From positions 1 through 64,000 of the forward strand of contig NZ_JAIVKU010000004.1 in NCBI RefSeq assembly GCF_020524165.1: 64,000 nt of DNA, given 5' to 3'. Below the pieces are notes generated by a model. It saw only the letters and a list, made by a program, of their open reading frames with translations. It searched no databases and was not told the DNA's origin. The stretch is from Guptibacillus hwajinpoensis. Its GTDB lineage: Bacteria; Bacillota; Bacilli; Bacillales; Guptibacillaceae. Below, piece after piece: positions 1-10,138 of this stretch. Each line of letters begins with the position of its first letter. The first letter of the stretch is position 1. Made by a program: the position numbers and the translations under genes.

Positions 1-7
1 TTTCATG

Positions 8-122
8 TCTAGCTGCGCGGGCCAAATCTTCCGGCTGTTTCACCCAATCGAATGAGACAAAAAGCGTCTCAATCTCTTGGGCTCCAACATCCTGCAGATT
101 TGAACAGGCCCGCTCCGCTTTC
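8..122. repeat. Palindromic dispersed repeat, copy A
   Basis: Begins TCTAGCTG and ends CCGCTTTC. It folds as nested stems: GCGGGCC (17-23) with GGCCCGC (107-113), AAATCT (24-29) with AGATTT (96-101), CCCAA (43-47) with TTGGG (77-81), and TGAGAC (53-58) with GTCTCA (66-71) around the loop AAAAAGC. It is virtually identical to copy C, 237 bases downstream. Similar TCTAGCTG...CGCTTTT intergenic elements are abundant in Bacillaceae genomes (general knowledge). Function unknown. Confidence 0.85.
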
Positions 123-126
123 TATG

Positions 127-240
127 TCTAGCTGCGACTCGCAGAAACTACGATATTTCGCTCTTTCACAAGAACACAAAAAGCGTGTTCTAATTCAAGA
201 GCTCCAATCTCTTCGTTTCTAAACGCTCGTCTCCGCTTTT
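127..240. repeat. Palindromic dispersed repeat, copy B (diverged)
   Basis: Same ends (TCTAGCTG, CCGCTTTT) and same architecture as copies A and C, but the stem sequences differ while pairing is kept: AGAAAC (143-148) with GTTTCT (215-220), GCTCTT (160-165) with AAGAGC (197-202), and AGAACAC (171-177) with GTGTTCT (185-191) around the same AAAAAGC loop. Paired changes between copies indicate that the fold is maintained. Confidence 0.85.
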
Positions 241-244
241 CATG

Positions 245-359
245 TCTAGCTGCGCGGGCCAAATCTTCCGGCTGTTTCACCCAATCGAATGAGACAAAAA
301 GCGTCTCAATCTCTTGGGCTCCAACATCCTGCAGATTTGAACAGGCCCGCTCCGCTTTT
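245..359. repeat. Palindromic dispersed repeat, copy C
   Basis: Near-exact duplicate of copy A, ending about 65 bases before ruvA. A possible -10 (TAGAAT, 374-379) for ruvA lies directly after it, so the element may sit in or next to the ruvA promoter region. Confidence 0.85.
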
Positions 360-425
360 CATGTTTTTTATGGTAGAATGGAGAGATAGAAATACATGTT
401 CGTATGTACAGGGGAGAGAGTAGCT

Positions 426-1028
426 TTGATTGAATATATTAAAGGCACGGTTGAATATATTGATACAGAATACATTGTAGTGGAGTCCAACTCGATTGGC
501 TATAAAATCTATTGTGGTAACCCATTCGAGTTTCAGAAATATCGAAATCAAGCGATACAAATTTACACGCACCATTATGTGAGAGAAGATTTAATTGCCC
601 TTTATGGTTTTCCGACTCGAGAAGAGCGCCTTTTATTTGAGAAACTTTTGAACGTATCAGGAATTGGTCCTAAAGGAGCTGTTGCGATCTTAGCAACAGG
701 TGAACCTGATAAAGTGGTGAGTGCGATCGAGATGGAAGATGAAAAATTCCTTACGAAGTTTCCAGGTGTAGGGAAGAAAACCGCCCGTCAAATTATCCTT
801 GATCTAAAAGGAAAGCTGAAAGGATTTGGAGCCCCAGTTGAAGGGTTATTTGCTGTTGACGAGGTGCAAGAAGAGGGCGCTCATGAACTTGATGAAGCGC
901 TAGAAGCCTTGAAGGCACTGGGATACGCCGAGCGAGAAATTAAGAAGGTTAAACCCAAACTACTAGAAGAAACGCTAACAACCGATCAGTATATTAAGAA
1001 AGCCCTTCAGCTTATGCTGAAGCAATAA
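426..1028 (+). CDS. ruvA: Holliday junction branch migration protein RuvA
   Basis: RuvA binds four-way DNA junctions and loads the RuvB motor during recombinational repair. The 200-aa product has the N-terminal OB fold (starting [12 protein letters not shown]), the tandem helix-hairpin-helix core (VSGIGPKGA near residue 75 and [12 protein letters not shown] near 110) and the C-terminal RuvB-binding domain. I place the start at TTG 426, 9 bases after GGGGAG (411-416), because this gives the family N-terminus and usual length; an upstream in-frame ATG at 396 would add ten atypical residues. ruvB follows 12 bases downstream. A weak -10 (TAGAAT, 374-379) lies between repeat copy C and the gene. 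Confidence 0.95.
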   Translation: MIEYIKGTVEYIDTEYIVVESNSIGYKIYCGNPFEFQKYRNQAIQIYTHHYVREDLIALYGFPTREERLLFEKLLNVSGIGPKGAVAILATGEPDKVVSAIEMEDEKFLTKFPGVGKKTARQIILDLKGKLKGFGAPVEGLFAVDEVQEEGAHELDEALEALKALGYAEREIKKVKPKLLEETLTTDQYIKKALQLMLKQ

Positions 1029-1040
1029 GGAGGGAGTAAC

Positions 1041-2039
1041 GTGGAAGAACGAATTCTTTCCGGAGAGCAGGTCGGCGACGACGCATCCGTAGAGTATAGC
1101 CTCCGTCCTCAGCGATTAAGTCAGTATATTGGACAAGAAAAAGTAAAGCGAAATCTTGAAGTATTTATTGAAGCGGCAAAAATGCGAGAAGAACCTCTAG
1201 ATCATGTGTTGTTATACGGTCCTCCAGGTCTCGGTAAGACGACTCTATCTGCCATCATTGCAAATGAAATGGAAGTGAACTTGCGCACAACTTCAGGACC
1301 TGCCATTGAACGTCCTGGCGACTTAGCCGCTATTTTAACGGCGCTAGAACCGGGGGATGTGTTATTTATTGATGAGATTCATCGTCTTCCGAGAAGTGTA
1401 GAGGAAGTGCTCTATCCCGCAATGGAGGATTATTGTTTGGATATTGTCATTGGTAAGGGAGAAACAGCCAGGTCGGTTCGACTGGATTTACCGCCATTCA
1501 CGCTTGTTGGGGCGACGACTAGAGCTGGATTATTAACAGCTCCTTTACGAGATCGTTTTGGTGTTCTGAGCAGGCTTGAATATTATTTAGAAAATGAATT
1601 GCAAACCATTATTTTGAGAACAGCTGATATATTTAATGTGGAAATGGACCAGGATGCAGCGATTGAGCTAGCACGTCGTTCACGCGGCACGCCACGAATT
1701 GCCAATCGCTTGTTAAAACGGGTGCGAGATTTTGCTCAAGTAAAAGGGGATGGGGTGATCTCATCTTCGCTTGCTGCACAGGCGCTTGAAATGATGCAAG
1801 TGGATCCGCTTGGACTCGATCATATTGACCACAAGCTTCTGTTAGCGATTATCGAAAAATTTCGCGGCGGGCCAGTGGGAGTGGATACGATTGCTGCTAC
1901 CATTGGAGAAGAAAGTCATACGATTGAAGATGTATATGAGCCTTACCTGCTTCAAATTGGCTTTCTTCAGCGAACTCCTCGTGGACGTATGGTGACACAT
2001 CAAGTGTACGAACACTTTGGCATGGAGGTTCCCGAATAA
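1041..2039 (+). CDS. ruvB: Holliday junction branch migration helicase RuvB
   Basis: Hexameric AAA+ ATPase that drives branch migration with RuvA. The 332-aa protein has Walker [10 protein letters not shown] (near residue 60), Walker B FIDEIH, sensor 1 GATTRAG, the arginine-finger region APLRDRFG and a C-terminal winged helix ([11 protein letters not shown]). GTG start with AAGGAGGGAG just upstream, directly after ruvA, so the two are co-transcribed. Length and motifs are standard. Confidence 0.97.
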   Translation: MEERILSGEQVGDDASVEYSLRPQRLSQYIGQEKVKRNLEVFIEAAKMREEPLDHVLLYGPPGLGKTTLSAIIANEMEVNLRTTSGPAIERPGDLAAILTALEPGDVLFIDEIHRLPRSVEEVLYPAMEDYCLDIVIGKGETARSVRLDLPPFTLVGATTRAGLLTAPLRDRFGVLSRLEYYLENELQTIILRTADIFNVEMDQDAAIELARRSRGTPRIANRLLKRVRDFAQVKGDGVISSSLAAQALEMMQVDPLGLDHIDHKLLLAIIEKFRGGPVGVDTIAATIGEESHTIEDVYEPYLLQIGFLQRTPRGRMVTHQVYEHFGMEVPE

Positions 2040-2041
2040 CA

Positions 2042-2239
2042 ATGGGCATTTCAAAGCTATTTATCGTGTTAGGGCTCGCTTTTTTAGCTATTGGGGTTTT
2101 GTGGTCCTTTGTTGGTAAATTACCGGGTGATCTGGTATTTAAAAGAGGAAATACAACCTTCTTTTTTCCGATTGTTACTTCTATTGTGGTTAGTATAATC
2201 CTGTCACTACTCTTTTTTATTATAGGTAAGTTCAGATAA
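2042..2239 (+). CDS. DUF2905 family small membrane protein
   Basis: A 65-aa protein with two predicted transmembrane segments separated by a short loop containing KLPGDLVFKRG, the pattern of the DUF2905 family, which commonly follows ruvB in Bacilli. Starts 2 bases after the ruvB stop, so it is probably translationally coupled. Biochemical function unknown. Confidence 0.8.
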   Translation: MGISKLFIVLGLAFLAIGVLWSFVGKLPGDLVFKRGNTTFFFPIVTSIVVSIILSLLFFIIGKFR

Positions 2240-2290
2240 GGGGTAGTTGTCCACCCACCAGTAATAAACTGGTGGGTGGGGAACTGCCCC
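2240..2290 (+). terminator. Long GC-rich hairpin between DUF2905 gene and queA
   Basis: CCACCCACCAG (2251-2261) pairs perfectly with CTGGTGGGTGG (2269-2279) around TAATAAA, extended by GGGGTAGTT (2240-2248) with AACTGCCCC (2282-2290). No T-run follows, so intrinsic termination is uncertain; it may instead stabilise mRNA ends or separate queA expression from ruvAB. Confidence 0.5.
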
Positions 2291-2366
2291 TTGAGGGTGC
2301 GCAGACCGGTCGAGCTGTGGTAAAATCAATAAAGTTGAACACATTTTAGAAATAGTGGTGAAAAAA

Positions 2367-4552
<2,186 letters not shown>

Positions 4553-4592
4553 TCCATAGATTGTGTAACTGCTAGAAAGGGGTGAAAAGATT

Positions 4593-4865
4593 ATGAGTTC
4601 TACGTTAATGAATTTAGTCCCGCTTCTATTAATGTTTGCGATTTTCTATTTCCTTTTGATTCGCCCGCAACAGAAGCGTCAAAAGAAAACAAAAGAAATG
4701 CAAGCAAGCCTAGAAAAAGGGAATAAAGTTGTTACCATCGGAGGAATGCACGGCATTATCGATGCAATGGACGAAGGTACAATTACAATCCGTACAACTG
4801 ACGGTACAAAAATGGTGTTTGATCGAGCGGCTATCCGCGAGTCAATTACTGAGTATAGCAAGTAA
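4593..4865 (+). CDS. yajC: Preprotein translocase accessory subunit YajC
   Basis: Small single-pass membrane protein associated with SecDF. The 90-aa product has one N-terminal transmembrane segment (LVPLLLMFAIFYFLLIRPQQ), the conserved RPQQKRQK turn, and a cytoplasmic domain with VVTIGGMHG. Starts after AAAGGGGTG. Downstream a bidirectional terminator separates it from a minus-strand gene. Confidence 0.93.
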   Translation: MSSTLMNLVPLLLMFAIFYFLLIRPQQKRQKKTKEMQASLEKGNKVVTIGGMHGIIDAMDEGTITIRTTDGTKMVFDRAAIRESITEYSK

Positions 4866-4870
4866 TAAGA

Positions 4871-4903
4871 AGAGCGTCCTCAGAGGAGGGCGCTCTATTT
4901 TTA
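4871..4903. terminator. Bidirectional terminator between yajC and yrzE-like gene
   Basis: AGAGCGTCCTC and GGAGGGCGCTCT form a stem with loop AGA, followed by ATTTTT on the plus strand. It ends the queA-tgt-yajC unit and lies immediately after the stop of the converging gene. Confidence 0.85.
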
Positions 4904-5290
4904 TGCTTCGCGATGATTTCCTCCTTTGACATTAACCCCTATGATTCCTCCAAGAACGCATATGAGACCGTAGCCAGCATGATAAAGGAGTTGCTCAAGG
5001 TTCATGTTTACGCGATAACCTAAATATTGAATAAGAAAGAGGAGGATGATATACATACAAGCTGTTCCTCCACCAAGTAGCCATCCGCGTTCGCCACCTT
5101 TTCCGCCAGAGATAAACCCTCCAATAAAGAAGGCGATGACTGTGGCCACAATAATGAACGGATTCATTCCTTGCTCAGATACCGAAGTGAAACGAAGAAT
5201 TAATGAAAAAAGGACACTAGTTGCAAGGACGATAACAATAATTGTTAGTAAGCCCGATCCCATACTTGAGAGTGCATGTTTGGATCTCAT
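4901..5290 (-). CDS. yrzE: TIGR04086/YrzE-type membrane protein
   Basis: A 129-aa protein with four predicted transmembrane helices and the glycine-rich stretch FIGGFISGGKGGERGW between helices 2 and 3, as in the TIGR04086 (YrzE) family found beside yajC in Bacilli. I set the start at the second of two close ATGs (5290): AAGGGGG (5297-5303) is 6 bases from it but abuts the first ATG (5296). Function unknown. Confidence 0.8.
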   Translation of the reverse strand: MRSKHALSSMGSGLLTIIVIVLATSVLFSLILRFTSVSEQGMNPFIIVATVIAFFIGGFISGGKGGERGWLLGGGTACMYIILLFLIQYLGYRVNMNLEQLLYHAGYGLICVLGGIIGVNVKGGNHREA

Positions 5291-5418
5291 TTTCATCCCC
5301 CTTAAAACGAGATAGTTTGTACATTGTATTCGACGAAGAATGAAATAGAAGTCTATTCATGAATTCGGACAGCCCGTCATACGATGTTAGAAACAGGACA
5401 GGGAAGGGGCAGTATGGA

Positions 5419-6708
5419 TTGGACATGATGATTGCGCTCACCATATTTGTTCTTGCTTATATAGGTATTATTACAGAAAAAATCAATCGTGCGATCGTGG
5501 CCTGTGGTGGCGGATTACTCATGTTACTCGCGGGAATTACAACGACTGATTCAGCGTTTATGAACCACGTAGATTGGAATACGATCGCCCTCTTGTTTTC
5601 AATGATGATTCTCGTTTCCATAACAAGTCAAAATGGGTTGTTTGAATATATTGCGATTAAGCTTGCACAACAAGTAAAGGGAAAACCGTTGCCACTTCTT
5701 GCTGTTATTGGTACGTTAACTGCAGTTGGATCGGCACTATTAGATAACGTCACCACAGTTCTTCTTCTTGTTCCGATTACGCTTACTCTGACAAAAATAT
5801 TGAAAATTACAAGCACGCCATTTTTAGTAACCGTCATCTTATCTTCCAATATAGGTGGCACGGCGACTTTAATCGGTGACCCCCCCAACATTATGATTGG
5901 TCAAGCGGTTGATCATCTTGAGTTTAATGATTTCCTTTACAACCTTGCCCCTATTGTCGTGGTGATTTATGCGGTGATTATTACAGCACTGTTATTTTTC
6001 TTCCGTAAGAGACTAACTGTAGATGATTCGCATCGCCAGTCTTTATTGAAAATTGATGCCAATCAGTATTTAAAAAAAGGGCCGCTGCTTTATAAGTCTT
6101 CAGCTGTGCTTTTAATGACCATAGCGGGGTTTCTCCTACATCCCATTCTACATACTGAATTGACAAATATTGCGATGGCAGGAGCTGTTCTTTTATTATT
6201 GATTACCCAAAAAGAACACAAGGTGGAAGAAGTTTTCGAATCGATTGAATGGGTTACGCTATTTTTCTTTATGGGTCTATTTATCCTTATTGGTGGATTA
6301 GAGGAAGTAGGGATTATCGATGAAGTTGCTAGAGGCATCCTATTATATACAGACGGTGATTTGCCAAAGACTTCCCTTGTGATTTTATGGGGAGCAGGCA
6401 TTCTATCTGCCTTTTTAGATAACATTCCATTTGTCGCAGCCATGATCCCGGTGATCACAGAATTTTCGGGCTATGGGATGACAAATCTGGATCCATTGTG
6501 GTGGTCCCTTGCGTTGGGTTCCTGTCTTGGCGGCAATGGAACCTTAATCGGAGCTTCCGCAAATGTCGTTGTAGCTGGGCTTGCGCTCAAAGATAAACAA
6601 GAAGTGAAGTTTATCGCTTTTCTTAAAATCGGTATACCGGTCGTATTTATTTCGCTTGTTATTAGTACCTTCTATATTTATTTCAGATACTTACTTCCCT
6701 ACTACTAG
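5419..6708 (+). CDS. ArsB/NhaD-type anion or Na+ membrane transporter
   Basis: Polytopic carrier of the ion transporter superfamily that includes ArsB and NhaD. About 11 hydrophobic helices; two inverted repeats each carry a conserved hairpin: LLDNVTTVLLLVP / SNIGGTATLIGDPPNIMIG in the first half and FLDNIPFVAAMIP / CLGGNGTLIGASANVV in the second. The substrate cannot be read from sequence: arsenite, Na+/H+ and dicarboxylate carriers share these motifs, and no ars genes are adjacent. TTG 5419 is chosen because AAGGGG (5404-5409) precedes it and the protein then begins like relatives (429 aa); the open frame extends 20 codons upstream. Confidence 0.85.
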   Translation: MDMMIALTIFVLAYIGIITEKINRAIVACGGGLLMLLAGITTTDSAFMNHVDWNTIALLFSMMILVSITSQNGLFEYIAIKLAQQVKGKPLPLLAVIGTLTAVGSALLDNVTTVLLLVPITLTLTKILKITSTPFLVTVILSSNIGGTATLIGDPPNIMIGQAVDHLEFNDFLYNLAPIVVVIYAVIITALLFFFRKRLTVDDSHRQSLLKIDANQYLKKGPLLYKSSAVLLMTIAGFLLHPILHTELTNIAMAGAVLLLLITQKEHKVEEVFESIEWVTLFFFMGLFILIGGLEEVGIIDEVARGILLYTDGDLPKTSLVILWGAGILSAFLDNIPFVAAMIPVITEFSGYGMTNLDPLWWSLALGSCLGGNGTLIGASANVVVAGLALKDKQEVKFIAFLKIGIPVVFISLVISTFYIYFRYLLPYY

Positions 6709-6720
6709 GGAAGTTTTTTT
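6693..6720 (+). terminator. Terminator after the ArsB/NhaD-type gene
   Basis: ACTTCCCT and AGGGAAGT pair around ACTACT, followed by seven T. The stem includes the last codons and stop of the gene. Confidence 0.88.
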
Positions 6721-6823
6721 GCTATTGTTTTATGAACGTCTATCCCATTTCCAATACATTCCCTCATGTAGAAAGGAAAGGTGGTTAAACTAAATAAAAC
6801 AAGCTCGAAGGGAGGGATTAAGG

Positions 6824-7489
6824 ATGGAATACATGACCATTATTTTAAGAACGCTCGTCTTATATTTTGTCATTATCTTTGTTTTTAGAGTGATGGGCAA
6901 ACGAGAAATCGGTCAGTTAAGCATTCTTGATTTTGTTGTTTCGATCATGATTGCAGAACTTGCTGTGATGTCTATAGAAGATCCACAGACACCCATGCTA
7001 AATACAATTGTTCCAATGATTGTGCTTGTATTAATACAGATCCTTATGGCTTTTGTTTCACTAAAAAGTGAAAAAGTACGTGAAATAGTGGATGGTAAAC
7101 CTTCCGTATTAATCGATCGAGGCAAAATTGATGAAACCGAGATGAAAAAACAGCGCTATAACTTTGATGATCTCCTGATTCAATTGAGAGAGAACAACAT
7201 TGCATCTGTCTCAGATGTTGAATTTGCAATCCTTGAACCTTCTGGAAAGCTTTCGGTTATTAAAAAAGAAGAAGATAACAAAAAAGAAGAGCCGGCAACC
7301 TTAATGCCTCTTCCCCTGATTCTAGATGGAAAAGTTCAGGAGGAACATCTTGAGCGAATTGGAAAAACAGCGCTATGGCTTAGACAAGAACTTAGAAAAG
7401 TGGGCCATAAAGATATAAAGCGGATTTCATTTTGTTCTCTCCATAAAAATGGAAGTTTTTTTATTGATTTAAAGAATGAGAAAAAGTAA
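6824..7489 (+). CDS. yrbG: DUF421 domain membrane protein (YetF/YrbG type)
   Basis: A 221-aa protein with three N-terminal transmembrane helices (including the conserved MGKREIGQLSILDFVVSI) and a cytoplasmic part containing GKPSVLIDRGKID and LLIQLRENN, which define DUF421. In B. subtilis the homologue lies beside spoVB and yrzE, as here. The role is not established. ATG 6824 follows GGGAGG. A charged KKEEDNKKEEPA linker separates the two cytoplasmic parts. Confidence 0.85.
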   Translation: MEYMTIILRTLVLYFVIIFVFRVMGKREIGQLSILDFVVSIMIAELAVMSIEDPQTPMLNTIVPMIVLVLIQILMAFVSLKSEKVREIVDGKPSVLIDRGKIDETEMKKQRYNFDDLLIQLRENNIASVSDVEFAILEPSGKLSVIKKEEDNKKEEPATLMPLPLILDGKVQEEHLERIGKTALWLRQELRKVGHKDIKRISFCSLHKNGSFFIDLKNEKK

Positions 7490-7507
7490 CCGTAACGGTT
7501 ACTTTTT
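7481..7507. terminator. Bidirectional terminator between DUF421 gene and spoVB
   Basis: AAAAAGTAACCG pairs perfectly with CGGTTACTTTTT around TAA; the A and T runs serve both converging genes. It overlaps the DUF421 stop codon. Confidence 0.88.
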
Positions 7508-7531
7508 GGCTAGATGATTTTAGTTAAACAT

Positions 7532-9085
7532 TCAGCGAATGAATTTACCAATGAAAGGCATTCTTCTTAAATCATGTCGATTAATAAGTCCAAACAGTAG
7601 TAAAATCACAATATAAATGATCGATGTGACAGAGATAGCTAATATTGTTCCTGGTATGTCAGAAGAAGACGAAGAGAAGGTTTGATACAGAAAATGTCCG
7701 ATAAATCCAGTTACCATAATGGATGTTACCCCTTTTAAAAAATCACTTACAACAAGTGAAAACCCGATCGCTTTTACAAGAGTAGCGAAGTGGAGAAGGG
7801 TGACAAGTAGAATTCCAATAACAATGGCAAGGGCAGCTCCCATAATGCCTAACTCAGGTCGAGAAGCAAGAAAGAAGATGGCGAGCAGTTTAACTCCTGC
7901 GCCAATAAAACTATTGATCATAGCAGCCTTGGCTAAATCTAATGCTTGAAGAGCCGCTGCAAGCGGCCCCTGAAAATAATAGAAGAAAAAGAAAGGCGCC
8001 ATAACTTGTACATAAATGGCGACATGAGGGGCGTTGTACATGATATCCATTAGTGGAACGGCAAAGATATAAGTGATGACGACCGAAAGTCCACCAGCTA
8101 CCATTGATAATCGGATTGCTTGACTTAACCGATGTTGAATTTGTTTATACTGCTTCTGAGCATGTGCTTCACTAATAGCGGGAACGAGCGAAACTTGTAG
8201 AGAATAGGTGATGAAAGTTGGAAGAAACAAAAGTGGGATCGCGAGCCCGGTTAAGTGACCATACTGTTTAGTAGCCAGCGTAGTGGCAACTCCAGCGATC
8301 GCAAGACTTCTGGCTACCATAATTGGTTCAAAAAAATAAGATAGAGAACCAATGAGCTGGCTTCCAGTTGTAGGCAAAGATATACTCATTAAGTTGTTAA
8401 AAGTTTCTCTGCCCCCTTTTAAATAAGTGAAAAAACCGCTTCTAACTTTTACTCGCTTCTTCATTTTAAACATTGAAAACATAAATAGAAGTGAAGCTAG
8501 TTCTCCGAGAACTACGGAAATCATTGCACCTGCAGCAGCATATTCAACACCATAAGGTAAAAACGCTCCTGTAAGAACTGCCACGAGGCAAATGCGTACG
8601 ATCTGTTCAATTACTTGAGAGTAAGCAGACGGCCTCATGTTCTGTAATCCCTGGAAATACCCTCTTAGCACGGAGGAAAGTGCGACGATTGAGACAACTG
8701 GAGCTATGGCAACAAGAGGATAGAAGGTCCGTTCATCTGTGAACACCTCTTTTGACAAAAAAGGCGCTGCAACGATCATCATCGTCGTAAATATAACGCT
8801 AAGAACAGTGGTAATGGAAAGTGAGACAATTAATATCTGTTTAATCTTCTGACGATTCCCTTCGGCATCTGCTTCAGCTACCATTTTTGAGATTGCCACC
8901 GGTAGCCCCATACGTGTTAACGTGATGGTTAAAATTAATGTAGGAACAGCCATCATATACAGACCGACACCTTCTTCTCCCATCACACGAACCATCACTA
9001 TACGGTTAATAAATCCTAATACCTTTGTGATTAACCCAGCTAAGATGAGAAACAGTGTCCCTCTAAGAAAGGTTTGCTTTGACAT
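7532..9085 (-). CDS. spoVB: Stage V sporulation protein B (MOP-family flippase)
   Basis: Multidrug/oligosaccharidyl-lipid/polysaccharide flippase family with 14 predicted helices, 517 aa. In B. subtilis SpoVB is needed for spore cortex formation, probably flipping a lipid-linked peptidoglycan precursor. The N-terminus SKQTFLRGTLFLILAGLITK followed by RVMGEEGVGLYMM is characteristic. Start at ATG 9085: AGGG lies 5 bases upstream, whereas GTG 9091 would abut it. Converges on the DUF421 gene, conserving the B. subtilis neighbourhood. Confidence 0.93.
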   Translation of the reverse strand: MSKQTFLRGTLFLILAGLITKVLGFINRIVMVRVMGEEGVGLYMMAVPTLILTITLTRMGLPVAISKMVAEADAEGNRQKIKQILIVSLSITTVLSVIFTTMMIVAAPFLSKEVFTDERTFYPLVAIAPVVSIVALSSVLRGYFQGLQNMRPSAYSQVIEQIVRICLVAVLTGAFLPYGVEYAAAGAMISVVLGELASLLFMFSMFKMKKRVKVRSGFFTYLKGGRETFNNLMSISLPTTGSQLIGSLSYFFEPIMVARSLAIAGVATTLATKQYGHLTGLAIPLLFLPTFITYSLQVSLVPAISEAHAQKQYKQIQHRLSQAIRLSMVAGGLSVVITYIFAVPLMDIMYNAPHVAIYVQVMAPFFFFYYFQGPLAAALQALDLAKAAMINSFIGAGVKLLAIFFLASRPELGIMGAALAIVIGILLVTLLHFATLVKAIGFSLVVSDFLKGVTSIMVTGFIGHFLYQTFSSSSSDIPGTILAISVTSIIYIVILLLFGLINRHDLRRMPFIGKFIR

Positions 9086-9205
9086 ATACACCCTACTTTC
9101 TATCCAGAATACACCTGAGAAATTGTAGAAAAGTCTAGATATTTTTTATCACTATGTATATGCTTATTAGGGGACAAAGCATGACAGGCATATAGGAGTG
9201 TTTTA

Positions 9206-9691
9206 ATGAAAGAAGAAATTAAACAGTTTGTTGTAGAGAACCTTAGTTTTCTACCTCAGGAAGTGATTGTCGTTGTGATTTCTGCACTTCCAATATTAGA
9301 ATTAAGAGGTGGAATTCCTCTTGCGTATACGTTTGACTTTTCATTTTTTAAGGCTTTCTCGCTGAGCCTTCTAGGAAATGCGTTACCGATTATTCCGTTA
9401 CTTCTTCTTTTTCATCCGTTAAGTAATTGGTTGATGAAATTTAAGTGGTATAAACGGTTTTATGATTGGCTTTATCACAGAACGATTAACAAAAGTAAGA
9501 ACGTTGATAAGTATGGCGCAATTGGGCTGATTTTGTTTACAGCTGTCCCGCTTCCGACGACAGGAGCCTATAGCGCCTGTGTTGCTGCGGCTTTGTTTGC
9601 AATTCGTTTTAAATATGCCTTTCTATCCATCCTAACTGGCGTCATTATTGCAGGGCTTGGAGTAGGCGCGGCAATTTATTCGATTTTTTAA
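9206..9691 (+). CDS. Small multidrug export family (COG2426) membrane protein
   Basis: A 161-aa protein with four predicted membrane segments. ALPILELRGGIPLAY near residue 30 and AVPLPTTGAYSACVAA near 110 are diagnostic for the sm_multidrug_ex (COG2426) family. The drug-export name is historic; the true substrate is unknown. ATG 9206 follows TAGGAGTG. Divergent from spoVB, in front of comN and secD. Confidence 0.82.
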   Translation: MKEEIKQFVVENLSFLPQEVIVVVISALPILELRGGIPLAYTFDFSFFKAFSLSLLGNALPIIPLLLLFHPLSNWLMKFKWYKRFYDWLYHRTINKSKNVDKYGAIGLILFTAVPLPTTGAYSACVAAALFAIRFKYAFLSILTGVIIAGLGVGAAIYSIF

Positions 9692-9770
9692 GTGAGACCG
9701 GATGCTGTTTCTTTAGTGTTTGGATGATTATTGGTGATTGGAAGATAATGATAAGGGAGGAGACCGAGTG

Positions 9771-10028
9771 ATGAATGAGTGGAAGAAAGAAGTATCCCCA
9801 GCACTTGAAAGCAAACGGGACGAATTTCTATTGTTAGGATATAGTGGGGCGACTATGGACGAAATCTGGGAGTGTCTCCTTGCACGTTTTGAAAAAAACA
9901 ATGAACTTGGAGAAATGAAGTTGCATCAATTGGTGAACGAAATTATGCGTTTATCCGTCAATGAATATATGAATTGGTTAACCATTCATGCCTATAAAGG
10001 AACAAAAACCTTTGAAAGTAAGGTCTAA
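9771..10028 (+). CDS. comN: Post-transcriptional regulator ComN
   Basis: An 85-aa soluble acidic protein with the features of the ComN (YrzD) family, which in B. subtilis acts on comE mRNA in competence. Visible motifs: LGYSGATMDEIWECL and VNEIMRLSVNEYMNWLTI. AAGGGAGG (9753-9760) allows either GTG 9768 or ATG 9771; I use ATG. It sits just before secD, as comN does in B. subtilis. Competence relevance here is inferred from the family. Confidence 0.8.
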   Translation: MNEWKKEVSPALESKRDEFLLLGYSGATMDEIWECLLARFEKNNELGEMKLHQLVNEIMRLSVNEYMNWLTIHAYKGTKTFESKV

Positions 10029-10040
10029 AAAAGACTGAAA

Positions 10041-10070
10041 TTGACAGAAAAATTCATCATTCGATATAAT
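10041..10070 (+). promoter_or_regulatory. Sigma-A promoter for secD-secF
   Basis: TTGACA (10041-10046) and TATAAT (10065-10070), both perfect consensus, separated by 18 bases and lying 69 bases before secD. Directly seen; transcription not tested. Confidence 0.85.
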
Positions 10071-10138
10071 AGCTAGTATTGTGTGCTATACGATTTACAT
10101 AAGCAAGAATGTTGGGGGTTTAGAGAGGAGTTTTTTTT

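Noticed and set aside
1..360. CRISPR-like array
   Set aside because: Units are about 115 bases, palindromic along their full length, with no unique spacers, and no cas gene lies nearby.
396..425. Longer RuvA from ATG 396
   Set aside because: The ribosome site GGGGAG lies after this ATG, and the extra residues do not match the family N-terminus.
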